Source: Populus alba (Eukaryota > Streptophyta > Magnoliopsida > Malpighiales > Salicaceae). From it: a stretch of DNA of 64,000 bases. Position 1 is the stretch's first letter. Each line of letters starts with the position of its first letter. A program made the translations under genes and the position numbers. The notes beneath the pieces were generated by a model that had not been told where the DNA came from, did not search any database, and saw only the letters and a program-made list of their open reading frames with translations. The stretch spans positions 7,010,967 through 7,074,966 of the forward strand of contig NC_133299.1 in NCBI RefSeq assembly GCF_005239225.2, in the 5' to 3' direction. Shown piece after piece: positions 36,291-47,131 of the stretch.

Positions 36291-37009
36291 CTAAACTTTT
36301 TTACCATAGCCTTCCATGTCATGGCACTCCATTCTTCTTCTTCTTTTTCTTATTTCTCTTATACTACAAATCAAAACAACAATCCCTCCCTTATTTTACC
36401 ATAAGTCTAGGCCCCGTCATCACAAATTTGGCCAATCTAACACTCTTTAGCGTTAATATCATTGTCTTGATACTATTGTTTCTAAATATTCCATATATCA
36501 AGTAAGCAAACCTATCCATTTATGTTTTAAGATAATGTGTTAATATGAGATTGAGTATTTGTAGTGTAGTTTGCTTGTATATTTAAGTGTTTCACAACTT
36601 TTCATATAGAATTAAAGTTTGATTTATATGTTATGGTTTGTTTGTAACTAGGAGAATTTGAATTTGTTTGTTATTTGATGAAATTTATTTTGAATTTGAT
36701 TTCATAACTTAAGTGTGTTATAATGATGGGTTATTTGATTTTTTTAATGGAATTGATAACAATTAAATTATATTAATTTAGATTGAGTATGTTTGAATTG
36801 AACAAATAATAGATAATTAGTTGGGTACCGATTAAATATTGTTAATTGGATTTATTTAGTTAGCATTTTATGTAACTATCATTGCATTTTTCTATATAAA
36901 AAAAATTGTTTGTTAGATTATGAATTCATTTTTAATTAAAAAATTTGAATTTTGAATTGATTGTTACATTATTAAGAAATGTTGTTATCATTATTTTTTA
37001 TAGGTTTCC

Positions 37010-37811
37010 TAAGTAATGGATGATTGTTCTTGGATGTATCGAGATTCACCTCAGGAGTTGTATAGAGAAGGTTATTGTAAAGAGGTTGAGGGTTTTATTA
37101 ATTTCATATTTTCAAATCCAAAAAATATTAGTGGAGATAGAATTTGGTGTCCATGTGTGAAGTGTAAAATGCAAAAAATTCCACCAATTAGATGTTGTAG
37201 TGATGTATCTTTTAGAATAAGATTTGTTGAGATATACTAATGTTGGTTTGCACACAGAAAATCCTATATTCCTTACGAGACCATGTTAGAAAAGACTGTT
37301 GGCTTAACATCTAGTTGTAGATGATAATAGTAATCGTTATAAGAGTATGATGATGGATACAATGAGATTGAATCATGGTTATTCAAGTGAAGGTTTATGT
37401 ATATATGAGGAACCAAATGTAGATACAACTAGATCTGTTGAATTTCTAAAAGATTTTGATAAGCCATTATGGGATGGATGTATAGATCACAGTAAATTAT
37501 TGATCATTGTACTAGTGTTTAACATCAAGTATAATTATGATATGAGTGAGGCCGGTTATGATAGCATAATCAAAAGGGAAAAAAACATTTTACTTAAAGA
37601 AAATAGGCTAAAAGAGAACTTTTATGATACTAAGGATATCAAAAAATTGATATATGCCTAACTTTTTGCATGTTATACTACGGTGAAGATGTAAATTTAA
37701 CCAAGTGAAAACTTGTGGGCATGCTTGGTATAAACTCAATATATGTAGAGGATGAACACTTGTAGCTTATCAAAAACAAAGATATTTCTCAATCACTCAT
37801 AGATGCAAAGG

Positions 37812-37850
<39 letters not shown>

Positions 37851-38036
37851 GATGTTTAAGCACATGACATTACATCATTCACATGATGCAGATGATGGAC
37901 TTATGGTGCACGTTTCTAATGGTAAAGCTTGGAAACACTTTAATAGGGTGCATATTTTAGTTTTTAATGGAATCACGGAACGTGCATCTTGGTCGCAATC
38001 AATGACCACTTTCCTTAAATATCTCAAAAATAAATA
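37010..38036 (+). pseudogene. CACTA (En/Spm) transposase remnant
   Basis: 37016-37240 encodes a transposase-associated domain (MDDCSWMYRDSP, then DRIWCPCVKCKM). 37347-37661 gives the TNP2-type region (MDTMRLNHGYSSEG, EEPNVDTTRS, KPLWDGCIDHSKL, SEAGYDSII, RLKENFYDTK). 37846-38035 continues with MTLHHSHDADDGLMVHVSNG and KAWKHFNRVH, then degenerates. Pieces are in order but in different frames, with an (AT)n tract at 37812-37847 between them. Only the N-terminal third of a normal transposase is present. Confidence 0.85.
37812..37847. repeat. (TA)n microsatellite
   Basis: Uninterrupted TA dinucleotide run of about 18 units within the CACTA remnant. Confidence 0.95.
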
Positions 38037-38804
38037 AAAAATTATGAAGCTTTCATAATGCAACAAAAGCCCTCCACAGATTGCATGGCAGATTCATCAC
38101 CCTAATATTCAAACCTACACTTTCTTCAAGGTCAAGCATTCCTCCACCATGAAAGCCTGGACAACATCTTTGAGAGAGGTGTAGCAAATTTCTGCTTAGG
38201 TCAATCCAATAATAATATTCCCTGTATCATGAAGTTTTTAATTGGATGAATTTGTTTTTTTTTTTTTTTTAAAAAAAAAGAATCTAATCAATCAATATAT
38301 AATAATAAAACAGAGAAATCTATGATTATGACACATAGATTAATTATTTTTTAATATATTTAAATTCTAATCAATAAAATTATGTATTATTCAAATCTTT
38401 ATTATTTCTCAATGAAGTCCTTCATAATAAAATTATAAAATCAAGTGATACAATATTATTTCTTTAAATAGTTTAGAGTAATTAAGAATTTAAATATGAT
38501 ATACATTAAGAAAACACTATATATATTATATATTTTTTAAAAATTTATTAGTTTTTTATTTTAGTTTCAAGATAAAAAAAAATTCAATTTCAATAAATAA
38601 ATAAATTAATATTAATAACATGTTGTGCGAAAAACAAATGCTATTAAAAATTATACAAAATTTCAGTTAAACATTTTTCATGAAAATGAGATTTGTTACC
38701 ATTCTTGTCTAAATACAATAGGAAAAATACAAACAAATATGAATATGATAACTATAACCACACAAATGAAATTGAAATAATATCGTAAAGTTACTAAATA
38801 ATTG
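38037..38804. other. AT-rich intergenic DNA, no gene seen
   Basis: Low-complexity AT-rich sequence between the CACTA remnant and the B3 fragment. Confidence 0.4.
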
Positions 38805-39240
38805 ATTATATTAGAGGTTTCAAAGACGAGTTAGCCAAATATTGGAGGTTTATATACTATTACGGAATAACATTCAGGGTTATATATTGATTGAATGGTG
38901 GAGCAGGTATGTGAAAGAGATTTCAAAGAATCAATTCAACCCAATAGCTTAAACTGTTATGTAAGATTTCAATATATGATTTATATTATTTTCTAATACA
39001 CCCCCTCAAGTAAAAACTATTTGAACTTGAAACTTGCACAGACCCACACTATTTTGTACTTAATTTTTATAATATAAATAAGGATGGTGAGATTCGAACT
39101 CGTGATCATTTGGTCATCAAGGTTCTGATACCATTTTAAAGAACCAATTCAACCCAATAGCTTAAGTTGTTACGTGAGATCCCAGGATATGATTTATATT
39201 ATTCTCCAACAAGAGAAACAACTCGACGAAGGTGAGAGCA
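38805..39240 (+). pseudogene. B3-domain gene fragment interrupted by a TRIM
   Basis: 38805-38920 plus 39212-39240 align with 47590-47725 of the NGATHA-like gene. Shared blocks include 'caaatattggaggttta', 'gtatgtgaaagaga' and 'gaaacaactcga'. The fragment covers only about 135 bp of the B3 domain, is in broken frame, and is split at one point by the TRIM element. There is no trace of the rest of the gene. Confidence 0.8.
38921..39211 (-). mobile_element. TRIM retroelement (copy B) with 5-bp target duplication
   Basis: A 291-bp element with direct terminal repeats of about 80 bp (38921-39000) and 78 bp (39134-39211). On the reverse strand the 5' terminal repeat begins TGTTGGAGAA. The primer site TGGTATCAGAACC occupies 39133-39121. 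The purine tract CTTGAGGGGG at 39010-39001 precedes the 3' terminal repeat (TGTATTAG). Perfect 5-bp duplications AGAGA flank it (38916-38920 and 39212-39216). It inserted into the B3 fragment. Confidence 0.9.
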
Positions 39241-42200
39241 GAAATATTTTAAAAAAAAATTTAAAATGTTTTATTTTATTAGCTCATATTAAAAAAGAGT
39301 GTAATCAATCATTAACCAAAAACCTATATAGTTTTTTATAGATTAATAATTTTATATGAATGTATGTTATTCCCAAAAACTATAATAACACTTAATAAAG
39401 TAAGCTTATGTAGCATTTCTATATAAACTCCTACATATTACTTTCTATAACTAAAAAAAAAAAAATGTATTATTAAAGATGGAATAAAACTAATGATTTT
39501 ATTGACAATTACACTAATCTTATAATTTTGAATTAATTTTAAAAATGCTTAACTTACTAAAATGAAAATCTAATTATTTATCTGAAAAAAACAATGTCTA
39601 AATTTATACCAATATTTTTTAAAAATCTTATAAATAATAGTCTTAGTGTTTTAGGCTCCACGTATTATTTGTAGCTCATAATCCATATACTTATTGTCAC
39701 ACCTTGGTGAATGTTAGGGACTAAAAATATATCGCGGATAATTAAGAGTCACCACCTAGTAATTAGAGAAAACTATGGATTTTAAAATGTGCACTGGTTC
39801 TAGAGATTTAGGTATGGAGTTAGTTATGTTCAAGGAAAGAACATGTCATCTTTACAGCATCCTTTCTTACGAAAGATTACCTTTATTATGTGTTTTAGTC
39901 TAAATCTATCTCTCATTGTTCTTGATTATTCTCATTATTTTTAGTTTATTTTCAATTTATTTCTAAAAACAATTGATGTTGGTCTTTACACACATCAAAA
40001 GAAAAAAAAAACACTAGTCTCTAAAAATAGAAGACTCATCAAAGATGTTGACTTTAAGTTCTAAAATCAAAATTTCATCGATATTGTTAAAAAATAGACG
40101 TAAGTCGCATTTGATTTTAAAATTTGGGCATCAGTTCCTTTAAAAGGCGACATGTCAAAAGAATTGATGTTTATCCCTAAATATGGATATTTCAACGAGG
40201 CTGTTAAAAGAATGGGTGTTAGGCCCATACGGATGATAAGAATTAGGCTTTGGATCTCGTGAGTGGCAAAAATAAGCTTTGCCCCCTTTTTATTTATTAT
40301 ATTTTTTATGAGAAATTTATTACTAAAAAGATTTATAACTTATACAAAACATAAATCAAGTGTACAAATACATGAAATTAAATACATAAATCACATGAGT
40401 ATTTATTTGAGATTTGAAATTGACCTTCATGGTTAAAAAACACTAGAAATTAATTACTAGAAAACACCACTAGGACACATAACGTGTTTACGACTCACAT
40501 GTTAATTAGTTGATCATTTAAAAGGAGTATGTACGATTCACTCGCCACTTATAACCTACATAATAAAGTGATTTGGCAAAAGACATAATTCATCCTTTTT
40601 TGTTTACCTTTTGGAGAGAAAGCTTGATTATTAATTCAATAAACGTAAATTGAAAAGAGAAAACCCAAATAAAAAATTTCATTTCTACTTCCTAGCTGTC
40701 ACTTTGAGTATGAGAGGAGGACTAAATGTGGCTCTTATGGTGGTTAAGGGAAACCATATCGAGTCAATCAAGGGCTTGCTTTTGTGAGAATATATCTATA
40801 AGTTTTTTTATGGTATGTCTTCACGATAGTCATTATTACCATGGGTCATTGGTGATGGCAATTATAGCGGGGAAGTGGAAAAGCTAGAGAAGTTAGTGGT
40901 CACTGTTGAGTTGTGGTTATGAGTTATGGTTATATGGAAAAGAGGGGCTGCTGGTGATGATGAGGAGAGCTGACCAATGGTAGTTATTGATGAGTATTTG
41001 ATACAGTTCAGCCTTATGATATGATCCAAGTAAGGTCGGATTTGGATTTTGGCGTAAAAAGTGCAACAATCTAGTTTTGCGGCAACAGTCATAATTTCTA
41101 ATCCAACTGTTGGATCGGGGTAATATTGTATGTGGACTCTCCAGACATGTTTGTCTACCTTGTGTTAAAAATACAGGTCAATCGGATTTCGGGAAGGCAC
41201 TACAATACTAGTCAACAGAGTCTATATGAATTTTTTTTATTTACTTCTATTTGACTTGTGGACTTCTATTTGGTTATGATTCTTTTCCTACAAGGATCTG
41301 GCAGTTGGTTTTGGGAATTTCTTAGTTCCACAATGATCTTTAATAAGCTGTAATATAATCTACAAGTGTGGCAAGGATTCATTAATGTTTCAGAATCCTT
41401 TTCTTATAAGGATTCCCTACTCATCTTAGCTACACAAGGAAAGAAGAGCTAATGGTATTTAATGACAAATTAGTTATTTTTATTATTTTCTTTCATGTTT
41501 GGGCTTAATTAAAACTTTGTTTTGAGTTAGGGTCAAAGGCTTGTTTGGATCACGTTATGGGCTTTTTAGTTTAGGGTTTTTGGGTTAGTTTTGTATAGGG
41601 TTAGTTCAACCTACAAGAGTAGATCCATTAGGGTTACTTTTAAGAACTATTTAAACATATGTAACCAAAATTTTGGCAGCTTTGATGATTATTACTTCTA
41701 ATTTTTTTAGTTTTAACGTGTGAGAGTGATTTTTGCATTCTTTAGTTCTTGAACGAACTGAATTGACTTATCGAAGATTAACTGGCTTTATGACGTCATT
41801 CTACTCATTTCAATAGTGTTGGTGCCTTGAGGGCAGGTTTCCATTATGTCACACTCCTATCAGACCTATTTTTGTTTTCCGGGATCATATCTCAATTTTA
41901 ATTGTGGGTTGTGTGACCACGTGATCACGAGGTTCACATTAGTATTTGGTCATATGTGTTGTTAAAATATAACTTGTATATTAGATAGTTAAAGAGAATG
42001 TTATCTCACATTAAAAAAGTAAGTGATTTTGTTGTAACTTATAATGTGATGGGCACCAAATTAATAGATCTAGATATTGGTGGGAAGACTAAAATTGAGA
42101 TATATATGATGGCATTTACATATAGGCACTTAGCACTTTACATTATGTAACATAAATGATTTTTATTGTTATTTTTGGAATTAATTAATTTAAGTTAATT

Positions 42201-45200
42201 AATTAAAATTTTGAAATTAATTAATCTAATAATTATGTATGACACCTCTTGTCAAATTGTTCAAATAATTTGAATGAAGAGTTGTATTTTAAACTTTACA
42301 AACATATTGGTTTGAAGAAGTGTGTCACTAAACTTTATAAACACATTGGTCTGAAAGGCTATTATTTTATTTATAAATGTCAGTTTGATATTGATAGAAA
42401 TTAATTAGAAACAATCTTATTCTCTCTCTAATTTTTCTTTATAAACTCTTTGTTTACATTTATTCGAAACAAAACAAAACATCTTAATAAACTTATAGAA
42501 TTTATTGTCTATAAGTTTAAGGCTTTGCTTTATCTTAAAGTTATATTGCTTTAACCCTGCAACAAATATGGTGGGGGTAATTAATACCTTAAAGATGGTG
42601 ATCTTCACGCCTCAAAGCCTATTTGCTATACCCACTAACATTATAATGGACTACCACTTTTGGTGTTTTGAAAGAGGTGGCACTGTTACTGGCTAAAAAG
42701 GAAAAAAAAGTTGTGTTGATTCAACCTTCATTGATGGATGGTGCAAGGTTGTTACAAGTGGAATCTGAGATAGTGGCTCTTGGATTAGATCATAAAGAGA
42801 TCAAAGGGGTGGGATTGGAGTTTTTTTTGTGGAAAAGATGTTTGGGATTTTTATGGGAAATCTTGAATTGAGATGGAAAAGGCTAGCTTATTGTTATGGA
42901 TTTTTTTTTAGACTCTCTATTCTTAGTTTCATATCCTAAGAGACTCTGTGTTTTTTGGAACCAAAGGCTGGTTTTTTGAATTCATACTAGTGACTAAGTT
43001 GCGTGAACAGTAGAATATAAATTATAATTCATGTTCCACTATTCACACATAGCATGAAAGTAGGAGAGGGGGAGGCTATTTGGCTTGGAAAGAGTGGATG
43101 GTTGGTCTTGTTGTTGACTGGTGGTGAAGATGCTAGTGGGCGGTGTTGGCTGCTGAAGGGAGAAGAAGAAAAAATAACTAACGTGGTTAGAATTGTTGCT
43201 GCTGCCAATGTTGGAGAAGGGAGAAACTGAAATGGTGGCAATTATTGGTTTGCTGGAGTTGCTGCCTTTGTTGTTGGTGACTGAAGGTTGAAGGTGCAGG
43301 GGTCATTGCTCATCTAAGAGGAAGAAGAAAAAGCTTGCAAATGTTATTTTGTAGAGGAGAAGGGAGGAGCACATAGTGGCTACTCCTATTGCAGGCGAGG
43401 AAATGGAGTGGCAAGGATGTTAGGCCACAGATGGTCATGTTGTTGGTAAGGTGGTGATTGGCTGAAGAAGCCGAAGTTATGGTGGCAAAGAAGGGGGAAA
43501 AATGATAATGACAAATAAAATACTAGGGGAAATGTAGTTTTTTGTCAACTTTGGACCCAATTTTTTCCTCCCTCAGGCCATGGAATCCACCCCTATTTAT
43601 AAGGGGTATAAAAGGGATATTTGATCTTTAATTGTGCCAAATCTTAGCCCTTGATTCGAATTGAAAGGATCCCAACCGTTGTTTCAAAGTTGTCATCATG
43701 GCTTGAAAGAGTTACTGTAGAAGAAGCTAGTCGGGTTAACCACTTTGGAGCGGTGCCACAACCGTTGTGGCATCAATCGACCAAAAAAAACCATAATGGG
43801 GTGTAGTTTGATGTCAGGGCATTGTTTGTGCTCAATTTTGTAAAATTTGATAGAGAGATTAGGCATTAAATGCCTTAAGAAAGAGACCACCCGAACAACT
43901 TTCAGGTAGAGTAATGATGAAGAAGATGAACAGTCTAGACGACGAGTCATCTAGTATGTCCCGTTTTTTTTTTTTTGTTCTGTTCAGTCAAAATAAACTT
44001 GTTTTGGTTAAAATGCATCATTTCATTTAAATAAAATAGCATCGTTTTGGCTCTTAAGATTTTATTTTAGGGTTTTGGCCAAAGTTTACTTTGGTCCTCC
44101 AGCTTTTAATTTCTTTTAATAACACCCTTAATTGACCCTAAACTTTCATATTTATGCAATTTTACCCTTGTTAAACTTCAATGTCAGCCCTGAATTTTAG
44201 CGTCTTTTCACATTATTTCTTGGTCTTGGATTTATGAAATTTGACCCTTAATTCTTCATCCCTGATTTCAATCAATTAAGTCCTTATAGTTCGATGCCTT
44301 TTACAAAATGATCATTGGCTATGAATTTCTTTAATTTAACTCCTAATTGACCCTAAAAATTTGGTTTTCTTGTAAATTTACCTCTGATTTGAACCAATTG
44401 ACTTGATAAAAATTAAATTTGATCTTCTAAAATTTTAATCTTCTAAATTAAGCCCGAATTGGACTTCCAAACTTAAGTTTTCACCAATTAAGCCCTTAAT
44501 AAAATTAATTTGACCTATTTAAAGTATAATCAAGTCTTTGCATCTAATTAAATTCTTTAATTGGATCCAAATTAATTCTTAAACATAATTAAATTCTCAA
44601 TTTGATTCATGATTAAATCAAATTGGTCTACTAAAAATCTTATTATATCCATGAGCTTAATTTTTATGTAGATTCGTCCAATAATGATTTGATCTGATCT
44701 TAAATCTGCACTGTCTCTTTAGTTTTGGATAAAATAGGGTATAATTAGGTTTTCGATCCCATCGAAAATTGCAGCTTGATTTTTTTTTTTGTCAAAATAT
44801 CAGTTTTCTTGTTATTATTATTTTATTTTGAAAAGAAAAAAAATGATGAATCTAGGGAATGATCCAAAAATGAATTATGAAAAAAATGATGAAAATAATG
44901 ACATGACTAAAATTACCTAAAAGATATATTTTTAGATTTTTCTAATTATACAACAATAAAAGGTCAAAATTAAGTTATGACACTTATGTTTGTAATTATT
45001 TTAGAAAATGGTGGCAAATATATATATAGTTAATGCCAAGTGTTTTCTTGTGGTGGATTTCATTTAATTAGGAGTTATTTAGCTAGTGAAAAATCCTGCA
45101 AATATAAAGAAAAAACAGAGATAAACATCTATTAATGGGTCTCATAAAAAAAACAAAAAGGCAAGATGTTTTCATGTGAACATATAATATGATATAGGAG

Positions 45201-45897
45201 TTAATATATTTACTAAGAAAAATAATTCCTTACCTCTATTTTTCATGAAAAAATCCTTAGCATATAACTCAAAGTAAATTAAATGCTAATTTCAAAACAA
45301 AAACCTGTTTTTCCAAGTGGTGTATTTGATTTGCTACATCTTATCTCCATCTATTCCATAAAACATTATCTATAAAATAATCACATTCAAGGCTAAAATC
45401 ATCAATACTTTAGAAATTGAAAACAAATGGTTGAAGATGCATTTCATTAGCATTACACTTGCCTAGGTAATAATCAATCAATACTGTTTTCCAATGATTT
45501 GGACCGTTCAATTAAGGGCCGTGACTCTCCAATAATATATATATATATATATAATATATATATAATTAATAATATATCACCTACTTGGTGGTAAATGGTA
45601 GACAAGCAGTAAGAAGGCACACGCATCTTGCTGGTATTAGATAATGTATAGCACACAACACGACAACCTCCATTGCATGTCCCCAACAATTACTTAAGTA
45701 ATTAATAACAACTAGTCTACCCTTTTGTAGGGAAGAAAAGGGTGTGTGAATCTATCTGGAAATTGAGGTGGGTTTTGTCTGAAACTCATAGAAAAGACAC
45801 GTCTAGCTCACGATAAATAAAATACTAGGAAACAAATACGAGTAAGAGGCACCCAGAGAGTAAGAGACGACCCCAAGGGAGCCATTGTTGTCTGATT

Positions 45898-45900
<3 letters not shown>
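39241..45900. other. Long gene-free, repeat-derived region
   Basis: No supported gene. 39690-40310 resembles an internal or LTR-type stretch of a gypsy element ('agagtcaccacctagta..', 'ggttagttatgttcaaggaaag'-type phrases). 43550-44760 has the look of a retrotransposon LTR or leader with recurrent phrases such as 'tttggtcctcc', 'ttaattgaccctaaa', 'caattaagtcctta'. Reverse open frames at 40862-41092, 43029-43241 and 43696-43950 are low-complexity or broken. No polymerase motifs were found. Confidence 0.45.
45535..45565. repeat. (AT)n microsatellite
   Basis: AT dinucleotide run with one interruption near 45553. Confidence 0.9.

Positions 45901-45902
<2 letters not shown>

Positions 45903-45960
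<58 letters not shown>
45903..45960. repeat. Compound (GA)14(TG)15 microsatellite
   Basis: A perfect GA run at 45903-45930 passes directly into a TG run at 45931-45960, about 1.2 kb upstream of the B3 gene start. Likely highly polymorphic. Confidence 0.95.
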
Positions 45961-45963
<3 letters not shown>

Positions 45964-47131
45964 AGAGGATTCGAACACGACTGACAGAAAAGGTCTCCAG
46001 ATGGGGAAATCTTATCTCATCCCTCTGCTCATTGGAAAGGGAGGAGAGAAGATCTCTGGATTTCTTACCGCACTCTCTCCCAAACTAGGAATGCACGTGA
46101 CAAAAACACTATTCTCTTCTCCTACACATTTCACATTTGAGACCCAACAAGAGAATTCACCTTATAAATATTTAGGACCACACCCCACTTGCTCTCCCTC
46201 CATGAAAGTTACCGAACCCTCCATCTGTGACATACTGTACTTTTTATCTCATGCCATGCATTAACCATTGGAGAGGAATGGTAATGGTTGTAGCCTTCCC
46301 GGCCACCTTCGTAGTCATGTAACAAGCTCTACGTACAGGATCCAAGGATTGAGACTAGTAGATACCAGAACCATGGCTAGATGCTCTTGTTCTTGTTCTT
46401 GAAGTTACTGGAAGGGTAACTATCCCGTGTGCCCACTCAATGAAGATTTGCAGAGGCAAAGGTGCTAAACAGGCCGTTGGATGAGAGTACACAGACTATA
46501 TATACGCACACGTCAAGATTGACCCCACCTTGATTTGTTTTGCCATTATAGTAACGTGGGTTGTTTCTAATGACAGAAATTATTCACCATGTAGCCAGCC
46601 AGAGTCTCTTTGTTTTGTTTCTCTTCACAATACTTCTTTTATGTCCATCAAGATCATGTATTCATCTTCTTCTGCCTAATTTTGTAATTCTTTAATTGAT
46701 TGATTATATTATTTACCATACAAGAAACAAGACCCTCGATTCAAAGACATTTTAAAAAAATCCAACAAGAGCAATAAAAAGAAAGAAGTGAAGAGGTGAG
46801 CCGAGAGGCATGTCTAGCTAGCTAGAGCAGTAGTGTATCAAATTACACTGAAAATAATGATTGATTTTTTTTTCCTCATCACGCAAAACCTTAAAGTAGG
46901 AGTACTATCGTACTTATATGAGTGCCTATTCCCCTCTCCCTCTACCTCTCCCTCTCCCTTTCCCTCTCCCACCTCTCTTTCTTTCTCTCTCATTGTCATA
47001 TCTCTGCTAGCTACATCAAATAGTTCCCACATCGATCCCATAATCATCACGCCTCACCTTTCCTCAGTACAGTACTCTCTCTCTCTCTCTCTACATACCA
47101 AAGCACTAAAATCCTCCCTCTCAATTCTTGA
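45961..47131 (+). promoter_or_regulatory. Upstream and leader region of the NGATHA-like gene
   Basis: Contains a TATATATA-type box near 46497-46503. From 46920 to 47105 it has a long pyrimidine-rich stretch with CT runs (for example 47075-47091) ending just before the ATG, typical of plant 5' leaders. The transcription start is not determined. No convincing upstream gene lies here; an open frame at 46001-46264 matches nothing. Confidence 0.45.

Noticed and set aside
39085..39133. 'gagattcgaactcg' and 'tgatacca' phrases resembling tRNA parts
   Set aside because: They are the primer site and internal sequence of the TRIM elements; no cloverleaf can be formed.
42500..42871. Open frame at 42668-42871
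   Set aside because: Embedded in repeat-derived DNA, no recognisable motif, and no start context or exon partners.
46001..46264. 87-residue open frame upstream of the NGAL gene
   Set aside because: No family similarity; lies in the promoter region beside microsatellite sequence.
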